Shown here: piece after piece, positions 1-6,400 of the stretch
Position numbering within the stretch: the first letter of the stretch is position 1
Layout of the letters: the number at the start of each line of letters is the position of its first letter
DNA from: Clostridium sp. CAG:273
Lineage (GTDB): Bacteria > Bacillota > Clostridia > TANB77 > CAG-508
Assembly: GCA_000438355.1 (NCBI GenBank)
Contig: FR901516.1
Location: 1-6,400, forward strand
Direction of reading: 5' to 3'
Length of the DNA stretch: 6,400 nt
The notes under the pieces: model-generated
Seen by the model: only the letters and a program-made list of their open reading frames with translations
Databases searched by the model: none
Told to the model about the DNA's origin: nothing
Program-made: the position numbers and the translations under genes

Positions 1-927
1 ATTATATATTTTAAATAATAATATTTTTAACTTCATTTTGAATGGTATATTATTCTTAAATTTATCTATATTTTTCATGATATCAAAATATAATTTCATA
101 ACATCATGATTTGATAAATATTCATATATTTGTTTATTTTTCTTCTGTTTATATATACTTAATATTTTATTTAACATATCTATATCATTTTCTAATATAG
201 ATGGATACTTTTTTTTAATAAAAAGATATCTTTCTTTGCTAAGCTCATATTTATCTATATATAAAGAAGGTTTCTTATTATTGACAATACTATTTTCTCT
301 TTTAAAATAGTAATATAATGTCTTGTTGCAAAACACAATTTTTTTTGAGGCATCAAATAGCTTATAAGTTGTTCCTATGTCTTCCATTTTTCTTCCAAAA
401 GGATATAAAATTTCAGAGAACAATTTTGATTTATATAATTTATTCCAAGCATAATCCTGAAATTTTTCTTGTTTTATTAATTCTCGCATAGCCTCTTTTG
501 TAGTATATACATATTCTTTATAATCTTTACTTTCAATAATGTTATCTTTTTCTGAAAATTTAGTATATCCACAAATTGATATATCAGCATCATTATTATC
601 CATTATCTCTTTTAAATACTCATACATATTATCTGCTATATAATCATCACTATCTACAAAACCAATATATTCTCCAGTAGCTATTTCTATTCCCTTGTTT
701 CTAGCGTCCGACAACCCCCCATTTTCTTTATGAATTACTCTAATTCTACTATCCTTTTGTGCATATTTATCGCACATATTCCCTGAATTATCATTTGATC
801 CATCATCAACCAATATAATTTCTAAATTTTGATATGTTTGTTTTAAAATGGAATTTATGCACCTATCTAAGTATTTTTCAACATTATATACTGGTACTAT
901 AATACTAATTTTTTCACTTGCTCTCAT
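1..927 (-). CDS. GT2 family glycosyltransferase, C-terminus cut by window edge
   Basis: The minus-strand frame opens at ATG 927-925 and stays open to base 1, giving 309 residues with no stop. It is a GT-A fold family 2 glycosyltransferase, expected to transfer a sugar from a nucleotide-sugar donor to a growing lipid-linked repeat unit at the cytoplasmic membrane face. The N-terminus has the ISIIVPVYN strand, DDGS at residues 41-44, NGGLSDARN at about 69-77 and the metal-binding DSDD at 92-95. NKLYKSKLF (162-170) and MEDIGTTYKLF (181-191) match the acceptor-side NKLY and ED motifs of this subfamily. The last visible stretch is lysine-rich, and only a short tail is probably missing. The start codon overlaps the stop of a decayed gene (TAATG), and AAGAAG lies just upstream. 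It is a paralogue of the GT2 at 1134-2123. Donor and acceptor cannot be read from sequence. Confidence 0.93.
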   Translation of the reverse strand, partial: MRASEKISIIVPVYNVEKYLDRCINSILKQTYQNLEIILVDDGSNDNSGNMCDKYAQKDSRIRVIHKENGGLSDARNKGIEIATGEYIGFVDSDDYIADNMYEYLKEIMDNNDADISICGYTKFSEKDNIIESKDYKEYVYTTKEAMRELIKQEKFQDYAWNKLYKSKLFSEILYPFGRKMEDIGTTYKLFDASKKIVFCNKTLYYYFKRENSIVNNKKPSLYIDKYELSKERYLFIKKKYPSILENDIDMLNKILSIYKQKKNKQIYEYLSNHDVMKLYFDIMKNIDKFKNNIPFKMKLKILLFKIYN

Positions 928-1120
928 TACTTCTTTTCAATCCTTTTTTCAATATCTTATAAAAATTTTGCATAACCATCAAATGTAGGTTTTGTTTCTT
1001 TAAATAATTTTGTAGTATTTTCTATATTTACTCCTAATTCATTTACTTAAAAAAAAGTATCTATTAGTCCTTTTTCCATTGGTTCAAATAACCAAAAAAC
1101 TTCTTGAATATTTTTTGCAT
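927..1120 (-). pseudogene. Decayed short gene between two glycosyltransferase genes
   Basis: Between the two GT2 genes an excellent ribosome binding site (AAGGAG, 1135-1130) is followed nine bases later by ATG 1120-1118. That frame ends after 18 codons at TAA 1066-1064. The frame starting at 1118 instead reads protein-like text almost throughout: NIQEVFWLFEPMEKGLIDTF, then stop TAA 1049-1047, then NELGVNIENTTKLFKETKP and TFDGYAKFL, then stop TAA 959-957, then DIEKRIEKK. It ends at TAA 929-927, overlapping the next ATG. Adding one A to the A6 run (1116-1111 on the minus strand) would join the ATG to this frame. So one frameshift plus two nonsense codons explain the remnant, whose ancestor was about 64 residues or was shortened by an internal deletion. 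I do not recognise the family. Chance reading of AT-rich DNA is less likely because the start, ribosome site and junction are all preserved. Confidence 0.6.
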
Positions 1121-1133
1121 TTTATTAATCTCC

Positions 1134-2123
1134 TTATTCTTTCTTTTTTGTCATGTTTTTTACATTATCATACAATAAGAATAAAATATTATATAAAACA
1201 TTAAAATATCTAATTAAAAAAAGTTGTAATTTTCTTTGTTTTGAGTTTCTCTTTTCTTTTTTTATAATTGGATAATACACCTTTATATCATTTTTTATCT
1301 TTTTCTTTAGTTCTCTAACATCTAGTCCTCTTTTTTTGCTTTTTAATATATTGTCATATACACCAATAATAGTGTAAATGTAATTCTTTATGGCAGAATT
1401 TAAAATATTAGGATATTTTTGCTCTACAAATTGGATTAAATTTTTAGCAGCTTGAATACAATCACTATTAATATTTTTACTATTTGTAATACTACCGCTC
1501 CTTTGTCTATAATAATATTTTGGAGTAGCATCATATACTATCCTATTAGCTTTATCAAATAACTTATAAGTAGTATACATATCTTCGTTAATTTTTCCCT
1601 TAGGATATCGTATATCTTTAAATAATTTAGCTTCATACAATTTAGTATATGCTGATACACCTATATATCCTATAGTACATAGCATTTCAATTGCTCTTTG
1701 ACTATCCATAACTTCATAGCATTCTTTTTTTCCATATATTTCAATTTTATTTTCATATACTAAAAATCTATTACATCCTGAAATTTCTGCATTTTCTCGC
1801 TTTATATTTTGATATAAAAAGTCATACATATCTTTAGCAATATAATCATCGCTATCCACAAACCCAATATATTTTCCAGATGCAATTTCTATACCTGTGT
1901 TTCTTGCATCTGATAATCCTCCATTTTCTTTATGGATTACTTTAACTCTACTATCTTTCTTTAAATATTCATCACAAATTTTGCCAGAATTGTCAGTAGA
2001 ACCGTCATCTATCAGAATTATTTCTATATTTTTGTATGTCTGAGATAAAATAGATTCTATACATTCTTTTAAATATTTTTCTACATTATAAACTGGTACT
2101 ATAATGCTTATTTTATCTGTCAT
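1134..2123 (-). CDS. GT2 family glycosyltransferase
   Basis: This complete 329-residue protein is a GT-A fold family 2 glycosyltransferase, expected to add one sugar to the lipid-linked polysaccharide repeat unit in the cytoplasm. It has ISIIVPVYN near the N-terminus, DDGS at 39-42, NGGLSDARN at 67-75 and metal-binding DSDD at 90-93. On the acceptor side it has TKLYEAKLF (160-168), NEDMYTTYKLF (179-189) and YYYRQRSGSI (203-212). The C-terminal third (about 260-329) is very basic with a hydrophobic stretch near 302-318, fitting membrane-surface association rather than a clear transmembrane anchor. The ATG at 2123 lies inside the end of the pyruvyl transferase gene (11-base overlap), with AAAGG about 11 bases upstream, so the two are probably translationally coupled. 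Residues 4-96 match the paralogue at 1-927 at 75 of 93 positions by hand count; the rest has diverged. Sugar specificity is unknown. Confidence 0.95.
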   Translation of the reverse strand: MTDKISIIVPVYNVEKYLKECIESILSQTYKNIEIILIDDGSTDNSGKICDEYLKKDSRVKVIHKENGGLSDARNTGIEIASGKYIGFVDSDDYIAKDMYDFLYQNIKRENAEISGCNRFLVYENKIEIYGKKECYEVMDSQRAIEMLCTIGYIGVSAYTKLYEAKLFKDIRYPKGKINEDMYTTYKLFDKANRIVYDATPKYYYRQRSGSITNSKNINSDCIQAAKNLIQFVEQKYPNILNSAIKNYIYTIIGVYDNILKSKKRGLDVRELKKKIKNDIKVYYPIIKKEKRNSKQRKLQLFLIRYFNVLYNILFLLYDNVKNMTKKKE

Positions 2124-3201
2124 TACACATTAAACCTTTCTGTAAAAATTCAATTGATTTTGTTTTATTTTTCGCTATTATTGTTTCTGTAATATCATAA
2201 TTCAATTGATTGGTTAATAATTCTTCACTAATTACTAATCTTTCTGATAAATCTAATTCATTCAATAAATCTACCATCCTAGAATTTTCTGTCCCGTTTT
2301 TTTTAAATTGATGAACTGGTTTATTATATATTATAGAAAATGATAAACCATGAAATGAATTTGTAACTACTTCTTGTGCATTTTTCACTAGATTAACAAA
2401 GTCATAAGGAGTAGCATTATAAAAATATTTATCCACATCTAAGAACTTATCTTCAAAATTAGTATTAATTGAATATAGTTTACAATTTCTAGCATTTGCT
2501 AACTTTCTAGCATATTTATATAAATCTTTTTGTTGTTTAAATCCATATGCTAATATATATTTTTCATTTTCTAATCTAAGTGTACTTTTTTGAGTTATTT
2601 TATTCCACTCTGCAACATCTAATAAATAAACAGGATCTAATACTTTTTCTACATTTTCAATTCCAATTTCTTTTAAAAGTTTAACCGCAGTTTTCTCTCT
2701 TACAGAAATAAAATTAAAATCTTTCAAATTTTCTCTAAATCTATCTTTTTGATTCTGTGGTATCTCATCCATAGAAATACTTGCTGCATAAGATATTTTT
2801 CTTTTATTTTCTGGAACAAATTTTAAAAAAAATGCATCATCTTTTCCATTTTCAATATTACAATTCCAAATTTGATCACTTCCTGTAATATAAGCATCAA
2901 AATCTGGAAGATTTTCTTTTAATTCTTCATATGTATAGTATCTTCTCTTTGTTAAAGAAACATCTTCATTTAGAAAATTTCCAAATACTTGGTTACTTTT
3001 TTTAAAATCATGATGCCTTAATATAGGTCTTATTATTCTTTTTAATATACTTTTATTATAACTTTTTCTAATATATTGTGGAGTATAATCAATAATTTCT
3101 ACTTCACAACCATGATCTTTTAAATATTTTTGCAAAGCATAAGTTTGTAAAACCGCTCCATAATTAAATGCTCTATGACATGTAATAATTCCTACTTTCA
3201 T
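2113..3201 (-). CDS. Polysaccharide pyruvyl transferase family protein
   Basis: The 362-residue product belongs to the polysaccharide pyruvyl transferase family (PS_pyruv_trans, WcaK/CsaB/EpsO type). Characterised members transfer pyruvate from phosphoenolpyruvate to a sugar as a ketal, making the polymer acidic. Visible family features are NYGAVLQTYALQKYL (13-27), ITGSDQIWN (105-113), ISYAASI (136-142), SVREK (166-170), LDPVYLLD (188-195) and TNSFHGLSFSIIYNKP (280-295), whose histidine is the conserved active-site candidate. Length is normal and the protein looks soluble. Start ATG 3201-3199 has AAAGGA seven bases upstream. It follows the FrhB-like gene by 15 bases and overlaps the next GT2 gene by 11. 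Adjacent pyruvyl-transferase-like and FrhB-like genes are a known arrangement in polysaccharide clusters. The family call is secure; actual pyruvylation and its target sugar are inferred. Confidence 0.93.
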   Translation of the reverse strand: MKVGIITCHRAFNYGAVLQTYALQKYLKDHGCEVEIIDYTPQYIRKSYNKSILKRIIRPILRHHDFKKSNQVFGNFLNEDVSLTKRRYYTYEELKENLPDFDAYITGSDQIWNCNIENGKDDAFFLKFVPENKRKISYAASISMDEIPQNQKDRFRENLKDFNFISVREKTAVKLLKEIGIENVEKVLDPVYLLDVAEWNKITQKSTLRLENEKYILAYGFKQQKDLYKYARKLANARNCKLYSINTNFEDKFLDVDKYFYNATPYDFVNLVKNAQEVVTNSFHGLSFSIIYNKPVHQFKKNGTENSRMVDLLNELDLSERLVISEELLTNQLNYDITETIIAKNKTKSIEFLQKGLMCNDR

Positions 3202-3216
3202 AATGTTTTCCTTTCA

Positions 3217-4419
3217 TTAATTCTTTTTTACTATTTTCTTTATTTTATTTTTAAAATCTTCATTTAAATTATTACTAATAATAAACTCTAATTTACTTTT
3301 TCTTCTAACATATTTTTTTATAGATTTTTCAAAGTCATCCGCTTCTTTCAATTTTTTAAAGAAATCATTTCTGTATTTTGAGAATTTTGATGGTTTATAT
3401 AAATTTCCATTGTTTTTAATTGCTATATCTGAGTTTTCTTGAGTGATATCCATTTCTTCTAATAAATTTTTAATAATTTTTTCTCCATTATTACTATTCA
3501 CAATGCATAATGAAATTCCATTATGAGCGTTTAATTTTTTATCTATATAATTAATTCCCCAAAAATCACCTATTGTAATATCAGAACACCTATCTATGCT
3601 AGAAAATGGACATTGTTCACAACATGGTCTATAATAAATACCATTAAAAAATCCTAGCATATATATATTATTAAATGAATATTCATTAAGTACTGTACCA
3701 TTTTCAAATTCCACTTTAATTCCCAATGAATCTATTATATTTCCTATTTTATTTTTTTCTCTAAAACTAAATTTTTTAACTTTACTATTATGTTTTTTTT
3801 CTATACTTTTAATGTACTCATTAAAAACCTTTTGACTCGGAACCCCATGACATATTATATCAATTGTATATAAATTTTCTATGTTAACATCCTTTTTTAT
3901 ATTTAGAAATAACTTTAAGCCAGCTATTTGGCAAGGAGTTCCTGTAAAAATAACTACAAGTCCATCTTTTAAATTTTGATAAACTTTGGTGTATATGTTT
4001 CGTATATTGCTCTGTAAATATTTTGATTTTCTAAAAACTGAAATATCATTGATATCATCTACTTCAATATGTTTTGCAGTAAGGTTTTCATCAAATACAC
4101 ATCCATATATTCTATACGTTTTATCTTTATTATTTTCTATAATTGCTTGTGTTATTTCTGAAAAAGCACCACCAGATGAACTTTGTTCTATTATTTTTTT
4201 ATTTTTTGAAATAAACTTGTAGAATTTATTTTCATTGCATTGTTTTACTTTTTCACTATTTAACATTGGACATACTTTTTTACAAAGTCCACATTCTATG
4301 CATTTTTCTTTATCTATTTCAGGATATAAATAACCTTCTTCATCTTCTACCATTTTTATACACTTTTTAGGGCAAATTTGTTCACAAGCACTACAACCAC
4401 AACATTTAATCTTTTTCAA
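3217..4419 (-). CDS. FrhB/FdhB-like iron-sulfur protein with two [4Fe-4S] motifs
   Basis: The 400-residue product is of the coenzyme F420 hydrogenase/dehydrogenase beta-subunit family, a flavin and iron-sulfur oxidoreductase family with members in polysaccharide clusters. A 2x[4Fe-4S] ferredoxin domain comes first: C6-C9-C12-C16-P and C40-C43-C46-C50-P. Then come SSSGGAFSE (80-88, FrhB N-terminal domain), FTGTPCQIAGLK (158-169), DIICHGVPS (187-195), RPCCEQCPF (264-272) and CSDITIGDFWGIN (278-290, FrhB C-terminal domain). The tail from about 345 is lysine-rich. The start is TTG 4419-4417: the next in-frame Met (residue 23) would delete the first cluster, and GGAG lies eight bases upstream. It is 11 bases from the upstream polymerase gene and 15 from the downstream pyruvyl transferase gene. 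Its role is probably a redox step on a sugar or intermediate with ferredoxin as electron donor, but this is not established. The F420 in family names need not apply here. Confidence 0.93.
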   Translation of the reverse strand: MKKIKCCGCSACEQICPKKCIKMVEDEEGYLYPEIDKEKCIECGLCKKVCPMLNSEKVKQCNENKFYKFISKNKKIIEQSSSGGAFSEITQAIIENNKDKTYRIYGCVFDENLTAKHIEVDDINDISVFRKSKYLQSNIRNIYTKVYQNLKDGLVVIFTGTPCQIAGLKLFLNIKKDVNIENLYTIDIICHGVPSQKVFNEYIKSIEKKHNSKVKKFSFREKNKIGNIIDSLGIKVEFENGTVLNEYSFNNIYMLGFFNGIYYRPCCEQCPFSSIDRCSDITIGDFWGINYIDKKLNAHNGISLCIVNSNNGEKIIKNLLEEMDITQENSDIAIKNNGNLYKPSKFSKYRNDFFKKLKEADDFEKSIKKYVRRKSKLEFIISNNLNEDFKNKIKKIVKKN

Positions 4420-4427
4420 TTTATAAT

Positions 4428-4431
4428 CTCC
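4428..4431 (-). promoter_or_regulatory. Ribosome binding site that fixes a TTG start
   Basis: The minus strand reads TAGGAGATTATAAATTG. GGAG lies eight bases before TTG 4419-4417, and its first G is the last base of the stop codon (TAG, 4433-4431) of the upstream EpsG-like gene. This supports TTG as the true start of the FrhB-like gene and suggests coupled translation. Confidence 0.8.
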
Positions 4432-5498
4432 TATCTATCAAAAATTGTTCTATATGGTAATACCTTATTTCCATTTTTCATTCCTACACTATATATAAAG
4501 TTAAATCCAAATGCCATATAATATCCCAAATATAATAATCTTCTTATATCTTTTCTCTTTTCTTTACTTAATAGCAATGGTATTGTTAAAATCTGTACAT
4601 GATAAAAATTTACAAAAATTCTTGAAGCTAATGGAAAACTTCCTAATAGCAATGAACATATTAAAGCAAGAATATGTATATTTGTTAATATATTTAGTTC
4701 ATCATCAAATTCTCCATTTTTTTTATCTTTTTGCTTATAATAATAACACAAGATTAACGTAGAGAAATTTATAAGTGGAGAAATCATACTACTTTCAGAT
4801 ACACTATATCTTCCTGTTATATAATTTTCATATTTTGTTCCCGCTGTAAATTTAACTATTAAATTATAAATTAATGGTTGTGCTATAACAACTACTATTG
4901 CTATAATAATTAATAATTTTGGTTTTATTTTAAAATATGATACAAAATAAACTGGTATAAATATAAGTGCTATTTTATGGATAAAAGATGCTAATATAAT
5001 AATCATCATATATTTCATAACATTTCTTTCTTTTATATATCTTATACAATATATAAAAATTGCAATTACAATAGATTGTCTCATAACATTCATTGCATAA
5101 AAGAAAAAACAAGAGGCAAATAATATATAAAAACTTAATGTAATGTCTTTAGAGCTTCTCATTATTGCTTTATATATAAAAACACAAAAAATAGCTGAAG
5201 TGAGCATAAATATTCCTGCATAGTCATTCGTAAACAATAGTACTAGTTTATTTAATAAAACATATCCAAATTCCACATTGTTATATTCTCCAATTGCTTT
5301 TACTGTTTCAAATATAGGAACATATGTATATAAATAATCTTGCCCAACATCATATCTTAAAGACATTATTAAAAAAGGAATTAAAAATATCATTATCTTA
5401 CATCCTAACTCTAACCCCTTATTCTCTAATTTTTTTGCTTTTTTTATTCCAGTCGTCATTATAACAGTAGATATTATCATGAAAACGTATACAATCAT
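4431..5498 (-). CDS. EpsG/Wzy-like polysaccharide polymerase
   Basis: This 355-residue integral membrane protein resembles the EpsG family, the Wzy-type polymerases that join lipid-linked repeat units on the outer face of the membrane. About ten hydrophobic segments are visible, near residues 1-17, 33-48, 76-90, 93-111, 121-150, 163-187, 193-216, 239-254, 271-290 and 299-311, with another near 320-338. Family features are RYDVGQDYLYTY (48-59) after the second segment, EFGYVLLNK (76-84), AMNVMRQSIVIAI (135-147), SFIHKIAL (171-178), FPLASRIFVNFY (288-299) and the terminal VLPYRTIFD (346-354). The arginines at 48, 140 and 293 are candidates for binding the negatively charged lipid-linked substrate. 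Start ATG 5498-5496 has AGGAG (5509-5505) six bases upstream. It lies 29 bases after the GT4 gene. Low sequence conservation in Wzy proteins means that linkage and repeat unit cannot be predicted. Confidence 0.9.
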   Translation of the reverse strand: MIVYVFMIISTVIMTTGIKKAKKLENKGLELGCKIMIFLIPFLIMSLRYDVGQDYLYTYVPIFETVKAIGEYNNVEFGYVLLNKLVLLFTNDYAGIFMLTSAIFCVFIYKAIMRSSKDITLSFYILFASCFFFYAMNVMRQSIVIAIFIYCIRYIKERNVMKYMMIIILASFIHKIALIFIPVYFVSYFKIKPKLLIIIAIVVVIAQPLIYNLIVKFTAGTKYENYITGRYSVSESSMISPLINFSTLILCYYYKQKDKKNGEFDDELNILTNIHILALICSLLLGSFPLASRIFVNFYHVQILTIPLLLSKEKRKDIRRLLYLGYYMAFGFNFIYSVGMKNGNKVLPYRTIFDR

Positions 5499-5527
5499 AA
5501 ATTTCTCCTAATTTTCCTTCGTTTAAA

Positions 5528-6400
5528 CTATTCTTTAATTATTTTTAAAAAATTAAAGTAATAATTATTTAAAGTTAATGTTTCGGTATTTTCTTTGCTT
5601 ATTTCAGACATCTTTTTTCGTTTTTCTTTATGATTTAATAAATCTATAATAGCATTTTTTAGGTTATAAATCATATTCTCATCTCTTTTCAATATAACAG
5701 CACATCCATTTTTGGCATACTCTGGTATTCCACCTGAATTAGTCGTTATTATCGGTAAACCAGCTGCCATTGATTCTATTATTGTTAACGGTGCAGGGTC
5801 ATCCCATATAGATGGTAAAACAGCTATATCTGCAATAGCATATAATTTATAAATTTCTTTATATTCTACAAAACCTGTAAAAATCACATTTTTATTTATT
5901 TTCTTTACAAGTTCTTCTATTTCTATTTCATATTTAGTTTTAACATTTATATTATTTAATGATGAGCCAACTACTAATAGCTTTAAATTTTTAATTTGAA
6001 CCTTTGATAAAGCTTCTAATAATTCTTTTATTCCTTTTTCTTTGACAAGACGACCTGTAAATAATAATATTTTGTCATCATCGTTTATATTATATTTCTT
6101 CTTTATTTTTTGTTTTTCTATTTCATCTATTGTTATTGAAAATTTTTTTGTATCTATTCCATTTCTTAATACAACACATTTGTCCTTATCAATTTCTAAT
6201 TTTTTTTCTAAGCTACTTTTTATAAAATTGCTTACACATATCATCTTTTTAGTATTTTTAATAATGGATTCGCATCCATATGTTCCTACAAATTCGTTAT
6301 GGCAATGATAATAATATCTATTTTGATATTTCTTATAATTTTTTCTCCATTTTAATGCTAAATATTGAGTGGGATGGTTTTCAAGTAATACTTTATCATA
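5528..6400 (-). CDS. GT4 family glycosyltransferase, N-terminus cut by window edge
   Basis: The frame is open from base 6400 to TAG 5530-5528, giving 290 residues without an N-terminus. An internal ATG at 6244 is not a credible start because the upstream codons also read as family sequence (YYYHCHNEFVGTYGCESI, then MICVSNFI). It is a GT-B fold, retaining family 4 glycosyltransferase. In visible numbering the features are VLRNGIDTKKF (77-87), opening the donor-binding domain; LLFTGRLVKEKGI (112-124), whose Arg and Lys usually hold the donor diphosphate; GFVEYKEIYKLY (176-187); PSIWDDPAPLTIIESMAAG (196-214), the equivalent of the E-x7-E motif with Asp in place of the first Glu; and GGIPE (223-227). 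Probably about 80 to 120 residues of the N-terminal acceptor domain lie outside the window. It is the first gene seen in transcription order, and it probably adds an early sugar in the cytoplasm; substrates are unknown. Confidence 0.93.
   Translation of the reverse strand, partial: YDKVLLENHPTQYLALKWRKNYKKYQNRYYYHCHNEFVGTYGCESIIKNTKKMICVSNFIKSSLEKKLEIDKDKCVVLRNGIDTKKFSITIDEIEKQKIKKKYNINDDDKILLFTGRLVKEKGIKELLEALSKVQIKNLKLLVVGSSLNNINVKTKYEIEIEELVKKINKNVIFTGFVEYKEIYKLYAIADIAVLPSIWDDPAPLTIIESMAAGLPIITTNSGGIPEYAKNGCAVILKRDENMIYNLKNAIIDLLNHKEKRKKMSEISKENTETLTLNNYYFNFLKIIKE

Noticed and set aside
927..1120. Programmed frameshift producing a functional small protein
   Set aside because: A slip at the A6 run would reach the long frame, but two further TAA stops at 1049-1047 and 959-957 would still interrupt it. 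Decay is the simpler reading.
928..1133. Promoter or terminator in the longest gap between genes
   Set aside because: Many A/T runs resemble -10 boxes, but no paired -35/-10 with good spacing and no stable hairpin with a U tract could be singled out from background.
3986..4222. Plus-strand open frame of 78 codons
   Set aside because: It lies fully antisense to the iron-sulfur gene, whose conserved motifs cover this stretch. It has no family resemblance and is expected by chance in AT-rich DNA.
3217..4419. F420-dependent hydrogenase or methanogen-type energy metabolism
   Set aside because: No hydrogenase large or small subunit or other F420 gene is nearby, and all neighbours are polysaccharide genes. 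The F420 label is only a family name here.
4511..4762. Plus-strand open frame of 83 codons with hydrophobic residues
   Set aside because: It is antisense to the EpsG-like gene. Its hydrophobic look follows from the complementary strand of a membrane protein gene, and no ribosome site or motif supports it.
5499..5530. Palindromic GTTTAAAC in the 29-base gap as a possible terminator or operator
   Set aside because: An eight-base A/T palindrome overlapping the stop codon has no G/C-rich stem or T tract and is easily expected by chance in this composition.
6042..6308. Plus-strand open frame of 88 codons rich in Phe, Ile and Ser
   Set aside because: It is the shadow of the GT4 gene, whose donor-binding motifs lie on the other strand. 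The composition is that of reverse-complemented lysine-rich codons.

Overview
The window is very AT-rich and every supported gene lies on the minus strand, so the genes are read from right to left. Strong AGGAG-type Shine-Dalgarno sites, A/T-ending codons, AGA for arginine and a TTG start suggest a low-GC Firmicute, most likely Clostridium-like. Another AT-rich anaerobe, such as a fusobacterium, cannot be excluded from this sequence alone.

The window is the middle of a surface polysaccharide (capsule or exopolysaccharide) biosynthesis operon. In transcription order it holds: a GT4 (GT-B) glycosyltransferase cut by the right edge (5528-6400); an EpsG/Wzy-like membrane polymerase (4431-5498); an iron-sulfur protein of the FrhB/FdhB family with two [4Fe-4S] ferredoxin motifs (3217-4419); a polysaccharide pyruvyl transferase family protein (2113-3201); a GT2 glycosyltransferase (1134-2123); a short decayed gene (927-1120); and a second GT2 glycosyltransferase, paralogous to the first and cut by the left edge (1-927). 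Intact neighbours are separated by 29 bases or less, or overlap, and ribosome binding sites often sit on the preceding stop codon. I found no convincing promoter, terminator, RNA gene, mobile element or CRISPR array, so the operon probably starts and ends outside the window.

As an inference, the glycosyltransferases would build a lipid-linked repeat unit on the cytoplasmic face. The pyruvyl transferase/FrhB pair would modify a sugar in it, or act in some still undefined redox step. The EpsG-like protein would polymerise flipped units outside the membrane. The priming transferase, flippase and chain-length regulators expected for such a pathway are not in this window.

The points most worth a second look are the unrecorded pseudogene between the two GT2 genes, which keeps its ribosome binding site and its TAATG junction with the next gene; the adjacent FrhB/pyruvyl-transferase module; and the two GT2 paralogues, which are nearly identical in their nucleotide-binding halves but diverged in their acceptor halves. 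Nothing here amounts to a clearly new biological system.
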